A DNA stretch of 64,000 bases from Scleroderma bovista (GCA_037178675.1 JAYMGJ010000092.1:54975-118974), one strand, 5' to 3'; counted from the stretch's first letter, positions 10,776 to 22,830 are shown. The notes: generated by a model from the letters alone, not told the origin. Translations and numbers: made by a program.

Positions 10776-13700
10776 ATGGAAGGGCAAGTTCTTTCATTCG
10801 AGGCTCAGACGTCCATTGCGTCGACTTCGAGCAGCCACGCAACTAGTACGCTTAATTTAAGGAAGGTTAGTTAGGTTCACATGTATACGCAAGAAACGCT
10901 TTTCATGCACATTTGCAAAGGCTAATTCCAAGTTCAAACCCGCTACTCCGGCTACAGGGTCTAGTCGTACCGCCTGTAAGTTACTACCTCTTTGACTGCC
11001 TTGCCCACACCTCATGCTTGCGCAGTACGTAATACAGCGACCCCCGCTGGTCCTGCAGTCTTTTCAACTCCGGGGTTTGGGAAGAGGCCTTCTTCGTCGG
11101 CTAGCACCCCTATTTCTGCTTCTCTCTCTCGCTGTGAGGTCATTGACCTTGCATCTGAGCCCTCTCTTTCGGATATCACCGAGTCTGTGCCAAGAAAACG
11201 CCTTTCTTGTGACTCAGAAATTATCCAAGGAAGCTCAGTCAAGCGTATTAAGCCATTCCCTCTGGTTGAGAAGGATGATGACTTTTGTGGAAGCGCCTCG
11301 ACGCGGAAGAGTAAGGCCAGATGCGTGCCTCCAGAACAAGCGAACAAAGGGAATGTTCCCTGTGATGACGCACAGATGCCTCCTCAATTGCGATCCTCAG
11401 ACCTGGACACGGCATGCGTATTTCCATCCATCTCAGCTAGGCTCATGCTGTGCCAGAAACCACTGGAATCGCTGCAACGCTTGCTTTCTCGGACCGTTGA
11501 ATATAGCCAGCTCGTTGCAGACTTCATCAACAAGCATTTCTCCGGCACTGAAGATCACGATTTCATAATGCTTTGCCAGATAATGTGAGCCTGCGTTATG
11601 ATTTCTTCGCCCGACGGCTCATTCTTGGTATGCAGGGATTTCATCGATGATCGCAAACGTGCGATTGTAGGACAAATCACTTCTTTAGAACGCAACGAAC
11701 AGGATACCTCATCCAGCCAAGGGAAACTCAGGATACCTGTGTCAACATCTTGGCCGTCAAATGATTTCCGAGATCTCACCACTGTAGGCGTATTAACATC
11801 AATCCTACCCAAGCTCATCTTGTCCTAGAAACCATTGGCATCACTCCAGCTCTTGTTATCGCGGAGTCATGAATATAAAGGAATGTTTACCCCCAAGATC
11901 CGCAAGCATGTTGAGCACACGGAAGAACATGATCTCATCGTGTTGTCCCAGATAATGTGTGTATACAATATATTACTTCTTGTCCCTGTAGCTGATGCTC
12001 CTGGGATGTAGAGATTACATCGACGATCGCATATATGCCATTGGGAAGCAAATTGCGCTCGTCGAAGCGATTGAACACGGGCTGGTATCTTTCACCACTA
12101 ATCAAACGCGTCGGTCAGCACTCCCGCCGGCGCCCCCGCAAATACATATAGATAATGAACCCTCACCACCACCACCACCACCACCACCACCACCACCATT
12201 GTCCACGGAGAATTCAATTTCTTCGACTGCAACTATCGCACCGTCGGCTTCCACCGAAGTCAGCAATGGCCCAAGTATCACCACAGAGACTACATTCATC
12301 GCCCAGAAATCACCTCTTATCACGCTGGATGATATGCTTATTGACGCTGAGGCTTCAGCGGATAATCTCACAGTGCACGATAGTGATGATAGACTTTGGA
12401 AGACTCTGGAGGCCGACTCCCCAGACATTTTAATGGATACCCCAGCAGACATGACTGTCAGAGCCATGGGATCTACGTCAATGCCCTCAGACCTCGGTCG
12501 TGTTGATCATACTGCCTCTTCTCACTACCCAGAAGTCATATCCATTCTGAAAGGTGTATTCAAGCTCGCACACTTCAGGAAGAATCAACTAGAGTGTATC
12601 ACTGCCACACTAGATGGAAGGGATGTGTTTTACCTTGCGCCAACGGGAGGGGGCAAGAGCCTGTGTTACCAGCTGCCAGCATTGTGCAAGACGGGCAAAA
12701 CGCAAGGAACAACTTTCGTGATTTCTCCTCTGCTATCTCTTATCGAGGATCAAGTCTCGACGCTACGGAGGAAGGGCGTCAACGCATTTCGGTTAATTAA
12801 TACTGCAGATGCAGATGAAGCCTACGATGCGATGCCTAGACTCCGCAAAGGGGAAAGCCTTCCCCTTGTTTACACTACCCCGGAGAAACTTCTGAGCAGC
12901 AACAACGTACAAGATATTGTGGTCCAACTCCACAAGGAGAAACAGTTGGCACGATTTGTCGTCGATGAAGCCCATGTCATTGGCGGATGGAGAGTTTGGC
13001 GTGAATCGGTGAGCTCCTATTTTCATCACGGATATAGCTTGACTGGAATGTATATTCTTCAAGTATGCTTCACTAGGCATCCTTCGCAAACAATGGCCGG
13101 ATATTCCAATCATGGCCCTAACTGGGAGTGCCAATAAGTCCGCTATCGAAGATATCAAAGAATCTCTCGCACTCCGGGATCCTGTATGCCTCAAACAATC
13201 ATTTAACAGATCGAATCTGTATTACAAGGTCAAGAAGAAACCTAGTCAGAAAAAAGAGCTTCTGAAGGAAATCGCCGGGTTCATTCAGTCGCACCATAGA
13301 GATGACACTGGTATCATCTATTGCCTATCTAGAGAAGATTGTGAAGACGTGGCCAGGAGACTTCGAGAGGAGTTCGATTTGTCTGCTAGACATTTTCATG
13401 CTGGAATGGACCGCGACATGAAGAGAATTAATCAGGAGGACTGGTCGAATGGCAAATGCAAGATCATCGTGGCTACAGTGAGTTATCCAAACATTGCTAG
13501 CGGCTTCATCTTCATAACTCTCCAGATCGCATTTGGGATGGGAATTGATAAACCTGATGGTTCGTGGCATTCAACCGTAGGATTCGTGTTAACAGGAACT
13601 AAATGGTCTGGCTTCTTAGTTCGATTCGTAATTCACGCCACGATGTCAAAAGACATGGATGGGTATGTGATTAATTTGTTCCGACGTGTCATTGTTCTGA

Positions 13701-15092
13701 GCGGGAGCAGATATTATCAGGAAACCGGGCGAGCGGGCCGGGATGGAAAGCCTTCTGACTGTATCCTCTGTGAGTTCCACTGTACGAAACATGATAAATC
13801 TAACATTCTCTAGTCTATGCATACTCTGACGCGATGAAGATACAGAATATGCTAAAAAACCCTCACGATCAAAACAACAAGCCTCCCCCTGATGAACTCG
13901 AGCGCCAGTTGGAGAGATTGTCTGCGGTCGTAGCATATGCCTCAAACGAGAGTGACTGTCGACGTGTCACTCTTCTCAGGCACTTCGATGAAACGTTCGA
14001 TGAAGCAGAATGTCACAAGCACTGCGATAACTGTTGCAAGCCGGGCACGGTGGTACATGAGGACCATACGGAAACAGCCCAGCAGGCCATTCAGTTGTTG
14101 AGAGATATGAGCAACACCAGCCGCGAACGTGGGATACCGCTGACCTTGTTCAAAGACGTCTGGCGTGGCAAGAAAGGAGCGACTGTATCTGCCTTCACCG
14201 GGTTACCAGGCTATGCGGCTGCCACCAGGCTGGATCATCGCATGATCGACCGTATAGTGACTCAACTTCTATACAGCAATATATTCGCGACGCGGAGGAC
14301 AACATCAGGAAATGGCTACGGAAACAATTATCTCGAGGTCAGTGATTCCTTGCCACTATTACAGCTCTCTGTTAACCCATCGGATAGTTGGGCAGTAATG
14401 CTGAAAATTGCCGAGTTGGGAGAATGCCATTCATTGTCAGCTACAAAAGAACTGATGACATGCCGAGGCTGGCTAAACCAACATCGACGGTGTCGGCAAA
14501 GAAACCACGGCCAAGCAGCGGGAAACCTATGATAATCCACAAACATGCACCCAATAGGAATCAATACCAGTACCAGGATGACATCGATGACATCAGTCAG
14601 GCGTCGGACGATGATCCTACTAAGGAGGTGGATGATCACGGAGCATCCAGCTCGCGGACGGCTGGTCGTTCGCGGACCACCGGAGATAATAGGGAAGGGG
14701 CAGGCATGCCTCCCACCGTCGACCTGGAGTCTCTAGTACTTGCACAGTTGACAACGGCAAGGCATGACGTGAGTTACCTATTTAGTTTGAATAGATCCTC
14801 ACTGACTGCACTGGCAACAAAGCTTGCACGTTCAATGGGATTAGAGGCCCATGAGATACTCCTGGATGAAACTCTTCAATCAATTGCCCGTCTTTGTCCT
14901 ACAGGTAGATTGCAGCTTTCTACTACAATGGAGGATTGATTCTGATTATGTGGCATAGACAACGAAACAGTCTACGATATTGTCGGTAACTTGGAACACG
15001 AGGACGAGGCGGATGAGAAGTGCGGTTTATGGAGCAAATATTTTCTTCCTATTTACCAGGAAATCCTGAAAGCCCCACACGGTTCAATGTGA
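10776..15092 (+). CDS. RecQ-family DNA helicase (Sgs1/BLM-like) with duplicated N-terminal module
   Basis: Fourteen exons: 10776-10865, 10921-10975, 11026-11584, 11636-11783, 11829-11956, 12012-13008, 13064-13477, 13526-13559, 13620-13662, 13711-13769, 13814-14337, 14388-14768, 14823-14904, 14959-15092; 1215 residues. The N-terminus is low complexity, with a repeated module (exons 3-4 and 5-6) and a proline run near 12168. The helicase core has FRKNQLECI (motif 0), APTGGGKS (Walker A, Lys about 542), DEAH (645-648), MALTGSAN (motif III), GMGIDKPD and QETGRAGRDG (motif VI). An RQC zinc cluster (ECHKHCDNC, about 907-915) and a C-terminal HRDC-like region (LESLVLAQLTTARHDLARS to LPIYQEILK) follow. 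RecQ helicases unwind recombination and fork intermediates in the nucleus. Oddity: the aromatic-rich loop after DEAH reads VIGGWRVWRES and lacks the usual C-x-S-x-WGHDFRP. The start ATG is inferred from splicing and frame. Confidence 0.88.
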
Positions 15093-15401
15093 GTGCCGTG
15101 ACATGTTATTCAGGATGCTTGCCTGGACTAGCTCCACTGCAGTAGTACCTCAAAAGCATTTAATCCAGCAAAGATGCACCAGGACTTTGCTTTTCATGGC
15201 TAGAGTTGCGTCCCTATAGTTATTTTCTGAACACTGATGAACGGCGTATAGTCTGGGTATTGTTCGTGGCTTTCAACTTGTTCCTCAGTGAGCGTTATTA
15301 TACGTTAAGGGGTTGTCTATGACAGCATTTACTATGTACTAAGTATGTAATATAACACGCAAGTAACGTAGCAAGAAGTGAAGGCAGAAAGAAACAGTGA
15401 T
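15093..15401. other. Convergent intergenic region between RecQ and the kinase
   Basis: About 310 bp between two converging stop codons. No gene seen; it must hold both 3' ends. Confidence 0.4.
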
Positions 15402-16836
15402 TTAAATTTCAGCGTTGCCAGCCTGGTCGACGCTTCGCAGCTTGACAAACACGTCGCTACCTATAACCAAGTCAGTTGGAAATAGTAAACAGAGATAGAA
15501 TCACTAACCCCATCCATCTATGGAAAACAGATCCAAGGAACCTCCGAAATAGCGGGCATATAACCGGCTCATGGGGAGTCCATATCCTAATCCTGCTATC
15601 GTTCCCAAACCAACTTGCAAGCCTTTACCAGTTATTTCTCCAAATAAATTTCCTTCCACGCTTGTTCCTCCGACAGCTGCACTTCCCCCGACATGCTGTG
15701 CAGCATAAGGTCCACCACCGCCATCCTCAGTAGAATGGCCCGCAGTAGTGAAAGCATATGAAAAGATACGTGCCATATTGGACGGAGACACTCCGCCACC
15801 TTGGTCACGCACACGGAGCGATAGAAAGGGAGAAGACGAAGATGGTGGAGGGGAAATTGTTATGGTCACTGGAGGAATGGGTCGTGTAGAACTGGAGCCG
15901 TGTTGTTTGTAGTGATGTTCTACAGTGGCTCGGAAGGCGTTCTTGAGTATTTCAGTGAGTATGTACTCGAGGTGAATTGGAACATAACTTGCGAGTTCAG
16001 CCACGGTGCACAAACAGAAAGCAAGACATGGTACTCACGCGAACGTGGCATCTGGGTGCCCGTCGAGGACGACAGAAGGCGCCGCACCCAGAGTGGCTTC
16101 ACACAACTCACTAACAAAATCACTGCACATCTTCACAGTGGCAGCCGGAGAGCAAACCATATCAACTATACCATAGTGAGACGTGAGACCAATTGTTTGT
16201 TGTGCTTCCAGCACTCGTGACAAGGCAATATGTTGTTCCGCGATTAGGCGAACAGATATTCTATTCCGTATTGCACCATCGAGGAAGTTGCTGATTTGTG
16301 CTGGGGACATGTATTTGGCGCATTCCTGGAAGCTGCAATCCCACCCGAAAATGAGCACCTGTGACACATGGTAGATGCTACCGAATTACAGACCCTTTGG
16401 CCATTGTGGGGATGTCATTGCGATGGCCTTCCACTAGCTGGCTCAGCTCCGCTGTGAACTTCGCGTTTTCCTCAAGGGTTGTGACTGGTGGATAGGTTGC
16501 TAGAAACTGGAAGCTGGTACGGTATGTTTTCAAGGTTTTCGACACGTAGGGATTCGTGCCAACGATGAAAGGCAACGTCTCGAGTGCCCGCGCCCGCCTC
16601 GCCAGACGACGAGGAATCTCGGACAATACATAGGAGACACTGCGTAGTAAAGACTCTGGCGTAAGTGGTTGGCCAAACGCCACAAGGGAGCTCAACGTTA
16701 TTGGTTGTGGGGGATGAGCAGCATAGGTGGCAAGCAGTCGTGAAATCTCGGCACCTTGAGGTTCGGGAGCATAATGTCCATGATATCGACGCCGATGGAC
16801 TTGGCTCACGAAAGAGGTCGCACGAATGCGCGACAT
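15402..16836 (-). CDS. Mitochondrial pyruvate dehydrogenase kinase / branched-chain ketoacid dehydrogenase kinase family
   Basis: Minus strand, exons 16836-16394, 16332-16039, 15987-15509 and 15460-15402; 424 residues, normal for the family. An arginine-rich N-terminus (MSRIRATSFVSQVHRRRY) fits a mitochondrial targeting peptide. The helical regulatory domain includes MAKG-FQECAKYMSP and NRISVRLIAEQHIAL, with the conserved histidine region. The GHKL ATP site has the N-box EILKNAFRATVE (about 258-269), G1 box RDQGGGV (about 306-312) and GLGYGLPMSRLYARYFGGS (about 378-396), then DGWG-SDVFVKL. These kinases phosphorylate the E1 alpha subunit and switch off the dehydrogenase complex in the matrix. 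Whether PDH or BCKDH is the target cannot be told. Introns are 61, 51 and 47 nt. The first intron uses the acceptor at 16333, because the nearer one would miss the FQECAKYM segment. Confidence 0.92.
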
Positions 16837-17129
16837 GAGATCACTGAAACTCGAGAAGCGGCGGGTGGTAGGAAACTGACCTCCGGCAGCGGGCGCCTAA
16901 TTTCCTTACATGCAATTGACTCATCGTGGTAAGTTAGACAGACTCTTATTAAAATTTTAAACTATGCAAAATTTGCAACAGCGAGACTTTCTGGTTTGTG
17001 CGCTAGTGGGAAAATTGGCAACTCTGTCCCATTTTGCACTGTGGCATCTCTCAGCTGGCAGCTGCCGATCATCATGATCTCACCAAGGCAATGCTATAGG
17101 GGAAGCTACATCAGCACCAATCAGTCAAT
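16837..17129. other. Kinase upstream region, no gene seen
   Basis: About 290 bp upstream of the kinase start codon, up to the decayed copy D. Nothing coding is visible. It presumably includes the kinase promoter. Confidence 0.3.
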
Positions 17130-17477
17130 GACTCACGTGTCGCCGGATATGTGGTTGAGTACTTAAGTACTCACCGCTGATATTGACCATTATAGATATC
17201 GATCCACTTTCCATCGTGCCGAACCCATTGAATGTTTTGCTTGTCACTAAGGTTAATCTCGTAGGTACAGGGTTTTTTATGGACCCAATTCGAGTGGAAA
17301 GCCTAGAGACACGTCCCACTCCATTATCATCAGGTCAGTTGAAAAAGTGGGAAGGCATACGGTTTTTTTTATTACTGACTGCTGTCCACTTGTTTCACTT
17401 TCTCGTGGCCAATCCACGAGCCCCTGGTTGATATAGAGCAAACATCGCTATCGGGACATCTTGAGCAACCGTCAGAG
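17130..17477 (-). pseudogene. Decayed copy D of the small beta-trefoil-like gene family
   Basis: On the minus strand the second exon can still be followed: after the acceptor at about 17311 it reads WVHKKPCTYEINL and W-DIYNGQYQ, as in copies A-C. It then hits a stop (CGG TGA) where the family has QWVLK. The first exon remnant (SDGCS at about 17477) has lost the start codon and the intron donor is altered. Upstream promoter similarity (TCCTCAGA, GCGGCCACC) persists to about 17590. Non-functional by these breaks. Confidence 0.7.
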
Positions 17478-17599
17478 TTCGCGGTGGAAACAATGCGCAG
17501 AGCGTTCTGAGGACTTCCTCAAAATTGATCCCCGTTTATTGTTTCAACAGGCTCTTCGAAGGTGGCCGCTCATCGAGTCATCAGTACCATTTCGACGTT

Positions 17600-18120
17600 G
17601 ATCATTTCCTGCTGCAATGAAACACCTCATTTTCTTATGTGTGACCAAATTGTGCAGTATGTACCTGCTGACCATTTTAAGTTTAGGCTCAAGTCGAATC
17701 AGAAGTTCTGACTTGTTGAACCAGTTGGTTCTGGATTTGATCGAAAATTCCATACGCATTTATGGCGCATCTCGTTACTTAAAGCAAAAGGGAGTGAACG
17801 TGCATCATGGACCTGAGATAATGGGGCTATGAATGATTATGACTACTCCAATATCACTGATGCCCAGTATCGATGCGATGCGGATAGAAACAGCTGCGTT
17901 CTGATTGACTTGCTCCAGTCATTGAAATTACTGATTCGGGGGAAGTGATGCGAGTACTGGGGCTCCGATTACTATAATTGACGCAGGGTCTAGATGGCTT
18001 GTACATGGTCTGGTAAGGTTCAGTACCTTACGCACAATGAGGCCCAGAGAAGAATTTCTTGGGTTACAAGGGAAGTACGATTTACCTGGACACCATGGAG
18101 AGTGATTAATTGGCCCAGAC
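17600..18120. other. No gene recognised
   Basis: Only short open stretches without family features. The 17960-18010 segment (ATTACTATAAT...GGGTCTAGATGG) is repeated at 20950-20990. Confidence 0.3.
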
Positions 18121-18414
18121 TTACACGCGAGTATTACAAATGCCATGGTGGAAGCGAAGGTCATGTCCATCTTCCCCTGGCAGTGCAAGAATTCTGGTAC
18201 CTTCGACAGGTGTCTGATTGTCATTGCAAGGCTCGTTTTCTCCATTGCAAGTGAACCTTGCAGCCTTCGAAGTGTCCGCTCCAACTGTGAATGAACTCGA
18301 TTCGCTGAAGGATATTCTGCGTTCGATGCTTGTATGTGTGATTAAACGGTCATGACGGTCATCAAGGTGATGATCGAGGTGCATAGATGTGGTGGCCGTC
18401 GTCATATCAGTCAT
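18121..18414 (-). other. Fragment of a small cysteine-containing protein gene (family unknown)
   Basis: Minus-strand open segment ending ARFTCNGENEPCNDNQTP and HDLRFHHGICNTR, followed by a GTGTAAGT donor-like site at about 18125. A related but frameshifted copy lies at 20990-21190 on the same strand (F-S-C-N-G-E; KPCGDDQTP). Downstream of both, HLDP followed by IIVIG is conserved. I do not recognise the family. Two diverged copies argue that it was once coding. Confidence 0.35.
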
Positions 18415-19079
18415 GGTGATCCATAGTGGCCGGAGGGGAGAACTCTGCGTTCAACACTTGTTACATGAGGTCGGGGTCATCGAAATGAGTGGTCAAGGTG
18501 ATCTCGGTGGCTGGGTCGTTTTTCCCGCGCCGGTTATACCGGGTATCACGGGCCGGGAAACCCACATAGGATCAACTTCAAGTGACGCACAAGAATATCA
18601 CCCAAAGCAGCGGCCGAGGACATCGAGAACCGGACGAAGCCTCACACTGGACTCTGCGCGCTTTCATGTTGGGCGTCTTCTCCCCTACTAATAGTATCCG
18701 GTGATTGAACCCATTTTTACAGGTCATCACATGGGGTCCATTGCCCAACTAAGCGCTCAGATTCCAGAAGCAACGCAATGGAAAGAACAGTGCCGCGCTA
18801 GAAGCAGTCAGCTGGAAGGAATAAATTTTTGGCGTCGAGCAGGAACGAACAAAACTCGACCAACGAGTCGGCGAAGTCATTTCTGGGCTGATTTCTGAGC
18901 GTCATTTTCTTTCTCGCATTGTCCCGGGTCATTCCAATATCCCATGGCAAAGGCAGGCACGCGCGCTCCATGTTTCACTCTTTCGCATGGCATCAGGTGC
19001 GGGACCAGTGCATGACATTTTGGACTGTGGTTGAGGTCCCTGTCAAGCACGAAAGTGTAGATCACGGTGAAGGCTCAGC

Positions 19080-19270
19080 GCTCAGAATCGAAAGTGGTAC
19101 GCATCTGCGCCCAAATCTCGGTTCTCCAAGCCCACGCCTGCGCCAGCATACTAGTCTGCAAAGCCAAATCAAGCAACTACACGTGTGTCGAGCGCAAGAC
19201 AGTTGCCAAACGTTTCTAGGCGGGCGTAGATCGGACACCACGGGTGAAGGCTTTGGGAACCGAAGCGCCT
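19080..19270 (+). other. Gene fragment related to 33165-33290
   Basis: Plus strand: SAPKSRFSKP, TSLQSQIKQL and QDSCQTF match SAPNSLFSKP, TSPQSQIKKL and TRQVAKHL at 33165-33290, with stops and an insertion here. The parent protein is not recognised. Confidence 0.35.
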
Positions 19271-19863
19271 GAACATGGCGACAACACGCCATCAGTGGAT
19301 GCTTCTGAAGTGATGGTATTGAGGTGAGTTCTTGTCTTCCGCCTTTTATTAACTATATTCTCAGGATAATCCCATGGCAGCCGTCATATCTGTTTTCTGC
19401 CGTTTCACTGGATCGCAGAATGTCATATGGCTAAATCTGAGAAATGCAGGGCCATGGCCATGGGATCGTAAGCCGTTCCAGACGGCGTTGCAATCAGCTC
19501 AAACCTGGATTTATGACAATCGCCCTCACAGTTGAAGCTAGGAAGAAGTGGTGCGTAGAAGAATGCTGTGGTGGTGACTCAAACTTGGTAAGAAACCAGA
19601 TTGCTCGTTCAGTTTTACATCCACAGTAAAGCATGCTGACCGCCAAAGTCGTCTTGCTCCTTGGTTCAGGAATCGGCCACCTTGTAACTCACTTACTATT
19701 GCAAATCGACCTCTGCACATATCATCGCAGACGTCGTTTATACCACACCCAATTGTTTTAGATTTTTAACGACAAACGACAAAAACACCTCGATTCATAC
19801 AACACATTGCGTAATCGTACATTTCATACGAGCAGATGATCTTGATTTCTTCCTAGGATGCAT

Positions 19864-20444
19864 TTACTTGTTGATATGGAACAGCTGCGAGACATCGTTG
19901 TTAGGCTTCAATGGCTTAAGTTGGATCTGGAACAAGGTATGAAATGACAGGACCCAGACTACGATGAATAGTTCGTACCTGGTGGTTGGCAGGGCTTCCT
20001 GGTCCCAAATCAGTCCAAACAAGTTTCGTATCTTGTTGGAGTGCGATGCTATAGGAGAGGCCAGATCAGGAACAGTCAAACAATAGATGTCAATAACTCA
20101 CCGGTATGTATTGTTGGAGACCTTCTGGAGCACCCACTGCTGGTATTGGCCTTTGACATTGACCCATTCTTTATCGTGCTGAACGAAGTTACTATAGCCA
20201 TGATGACCAAGGCTGATCTCATAGGTGCAGGGATTGTTATGGAGCCATCTCAAGTAGAATGCCTGAAGACATGTTTCATGTCATCATAAGGTCAGTCGGA
20301 AAGAATTGAAAGACCTACGGTTTTGTTATTATTGACCACAATATTGTCCACACCGGGAGCTTGCTTATCGCCAACCCATTTGTTGTGGACTGATATATAG
20401 TAAACACCGTCGTCGGGATATCCTGGGCAGCCGTAGGGTGACAT
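19864..20444 (-). CDS. Small four-exon protein, possible beta-trefoil lectin/protease-inhibitor type, copy C
   Basis: Minus strand, exons 20444-20319, 20262-20102, 20048-19979 and 19926-19864; 139 residues; introns 56, 53 and 52 nt with the same phases as copies A and B. It starts MSPYGCPGYPDDGVYYIS; the core has YLRWLHNNPCTYEISLG and QYQQWVLQKVSNNTYR; it ends QIQLKPLKPNNDVSQLFHIN. Exon 2 is two codons shorter than in A and B. No frame break is seen. The promoter block with GATAAAAGG at about 20500-20492 is conserved. Opposite orientation to A and B, on the other side of the housekeeping block. Confidence 0.75.
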
Positions 20445-20491
20445 GTTGGTTGAAAATGTTTGACTCTGAGGAGTCCCTCTAAACTGACCAT

Positions 20492-20500
20492 CCTTTTATC
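20492..20500 (-). promoter_or_regulatory. Conserved TATA-type element GATAAAAGG of copy C
   Basis: Same element as upstream of A and B, about 50-60 bp before the ATG at 20444, followed on the minus strand by GGTCAGTTT and CTCCTCAGAGTCAAACA. Confidence 0.55.
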
Positions 20501-20509
20501 CTCGGAACT

Positions 20510-21400
20510 GGCGCTTCGATGGTGGCCGCTCATGTACCATTTTGGCATTGTTTGCACCGGAGGCCTGGCTTGTTCGCTTGGTTCTGACACTCAGCAGCGA
20601 TTTCCCTACGGGCGTAACAGAGGCATATCCTGTACGAATCCGGTTAAAGCACAATTGGGGGATGAACGTATCTGGGGTAAGGGGTCATTAGCTTCCAGCG
20701 ACGCAGTCAGAGCAGAATGAACCAAGAATGTTGAATGCTTTTACAGTATTCTCGCCCATAGCTCTTCAAAGCTTCAGCTCCGTACACCATGCCAGGACCA
20801 AGTATCAGGTGTGGGGGAATGCACCAGGGGTCTCCTCCTGACGATGAACAGATCGGGAACACAATAATTTACATGACATTGAACATTCGCTTCCAGCACT
20901 GTAAAGCTAGGAGATTCTTAAAATGGTTTCTCGCCGCCAGTAATTCTTCCAATTACTATAATCGGCGCGGGGTCTAGATGGTTTTCGGGAGTATATTGTC
21001 TGGTAAGGTTCAGAGAAGTATGTCGGACGTTCGCCTGTGCACGTCGCACCTACGACTAGATCTACGTATCATATGATGGAACCGAAGTGTGTAAATCCAG
21101 TGTGAGAATGGTGCCTTTGAGCCAGGCGTCTGATCGTCACCGCAAGGCTTTCTCGTTCACCATTGCAACTGAACCTTGCAGTCTCCTACCAGTCGCTCTT
21201 TCGTTCAAGTGCTAGTATATGATATCGGATTGGGGAGAAAGATCACTACGCGGGATGCTTTCGGCCACTGTATGAAGACTTGCCATTTACTCGCGAATAT
21301 TGGTTGTCTGACAGACCTGCCAGCTGTCGTTCTGGGCGATGCTTCAAATCGGTATCTCTAACTTGAATACAACAGCTTAGCTTCTTCTGTGCTCTTCTAC
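20510..21400. other. Upstream remnant of copy C and a duplicated cysteine-protein fragment
   Basis: 20640-20710 matches the region upstream of copy B (CCCCAGAT... near 5700). 20940-21190 is a second, frameshifted copy of the fragment at 17950-18290. No intact gene. Confidence 0.35.
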
Positions 21401-21814
21401 TTTCGATGAACCGTGGGCGGGTCCTGTTCATTTAAACGTTTCTATCAGACGGCACACCAAATATTCTTCATGTCGCTCAACGTTCAACGCAATGTGATCC
21501 TATCGGAGCTCCTTTTCATTTGCATGGGCCATGGCCTATGGCGCAATATCTGCACATTTGGCCCCGCCACCGTGCCACCGTGCCACCGCAGTTACCTCGC
21601 CGTGGTCAATCACCACGTTACCACCGCGTTTAGGCTTAGAATCCTTGATCACGCTGATCTCACCGCACACATTCGATATTGCGCAAGGTCAATCTAGCAC
21701 AAAAAGATGGGCTAACACTTCGAGATGAAAGATTGAGCGATCCATGTCATATATGTACTAGTCCTCTGGGTAATACTGAGCTGCATCCTTGTCGTCCAGA
21801 CCTTCCTCGGAGAT

Positions 21815-22461
21815 TCAAGTGGCTGTGGTGGCGTCGCGCCCAACGGGCATCCGACTCACGGTGCCCTTGCACCGAGCAGAGGGCGCATGCATAGGCTTGA
21901 CAGGTTGCCGTGCCGCTATCGTATCTTCACGTTTTGGATGTGGTTGCGTTGCGATAGCTTTTCCCAAGAAGAGGCCTTTGATGAATGGGTTGATAGATCC
22001 TGGGTCTTCTATTACGTCAGTGCCAGTGCCAAGCCCCGCACCCGCAACAGACGGAGGGGCGGAGGTAGATGTGGGGAGGGTAGAGCCCCCCCGAAGGAAG
22101 ACCACAAAGTCAAGATTCAGTGGCATCGAGGTTGCGTCCCAAAAGTCCTCGATGAATATGTACCCATTGAAAATAACCGTAAACATCGCATATCCAGCTC
22201 GATCCATTGCACCAAGCTTTAATGACGAATGATTTCCGTATCTATTTTCGAACGCTTCTACCATCGTATGGTCCGTCTTTTTACGTGATCGACGTGCCTA
22301 GGTTCAAATAGTGTAGACGCTCGTTTGCAAACTTGACGTAGAACTGCTTGATTTGCGAGTTTGGATCCTTTTTGCCTGGGTTGGCGATGGAGTTCGAGGA
22401 GTGATTTGATGGCGATACGACGGGTTCTCGGATTTCCCACTCGCAGTTTTTCCATTGTCAT
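21815..22461 (-). other. Hypothetical basic protein, broken or spliced reading frame
   Basis: Two minus-strand segments look coding: 22461-22258 (starts MTMEKLRVGNPRTRRIAIKS, basic) and 22264-21815 (VEAFENRYGNHSSLKLG, YAMFTVIFNGYIFIEDFWD, then a proline/serine-rich tail). They overlap in different frames, so joining needs a one-base shift or a very short intron near 22265. No family recognised. Could be a decayed gene. Confidence 0.3.
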
Positions 22462-22464
22462 GTG

Positions 22465-22830
22465 CTAAAGTGGGGTGCATATGAGATGCTACATACCTGA
22501 ACAGCATGGACTGGTCTAGACTAGACTGGTCCAGCCCAGACCATCTCATGTGGTAGCAGTACCACATTGTTCGCCAACTGAAAGATGTGTGGTGGAAGAG
22601 GGATCCTCCCTGGAGTGGTGTCTCTATTAAATTCTGCTGCATCAAGAAATTCACAAAATACTAATTCTACTATTTACATATTATTTATGACTATTCTTAC
22701 TATTCTTACTTGTTCCACTATTTATTGAGGTTGAACTAACAGCTAAAAGTCGAAATAGTTACAATAGTCAAAAAAAAGTCAAAAAAGTACAACACATCAC
22801 AGCTGGTACCATACTACACTAAGTCAGTCA
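22465..22830. other. AT-rich segment with direct CTATT/AATAGT motifs
   Basis: No gene. The run of ACTATT/AATAGT and AGTCAAAAAA motifs (22655-22790) recurs at 25690-25860, on the far side of the ubiquitin/minisatellite block. It may mark the ends of one inserted unit. Confidence 0.35.

Noticed and set aside
12155..12433. Histidine-run protein (plus) and glycine-run protein (minus) at the RecQ proline tract
   Set aside because: Both are out-of-frame or opposite-strand readings of the CCA-rich tract inside RecQ exon 6.
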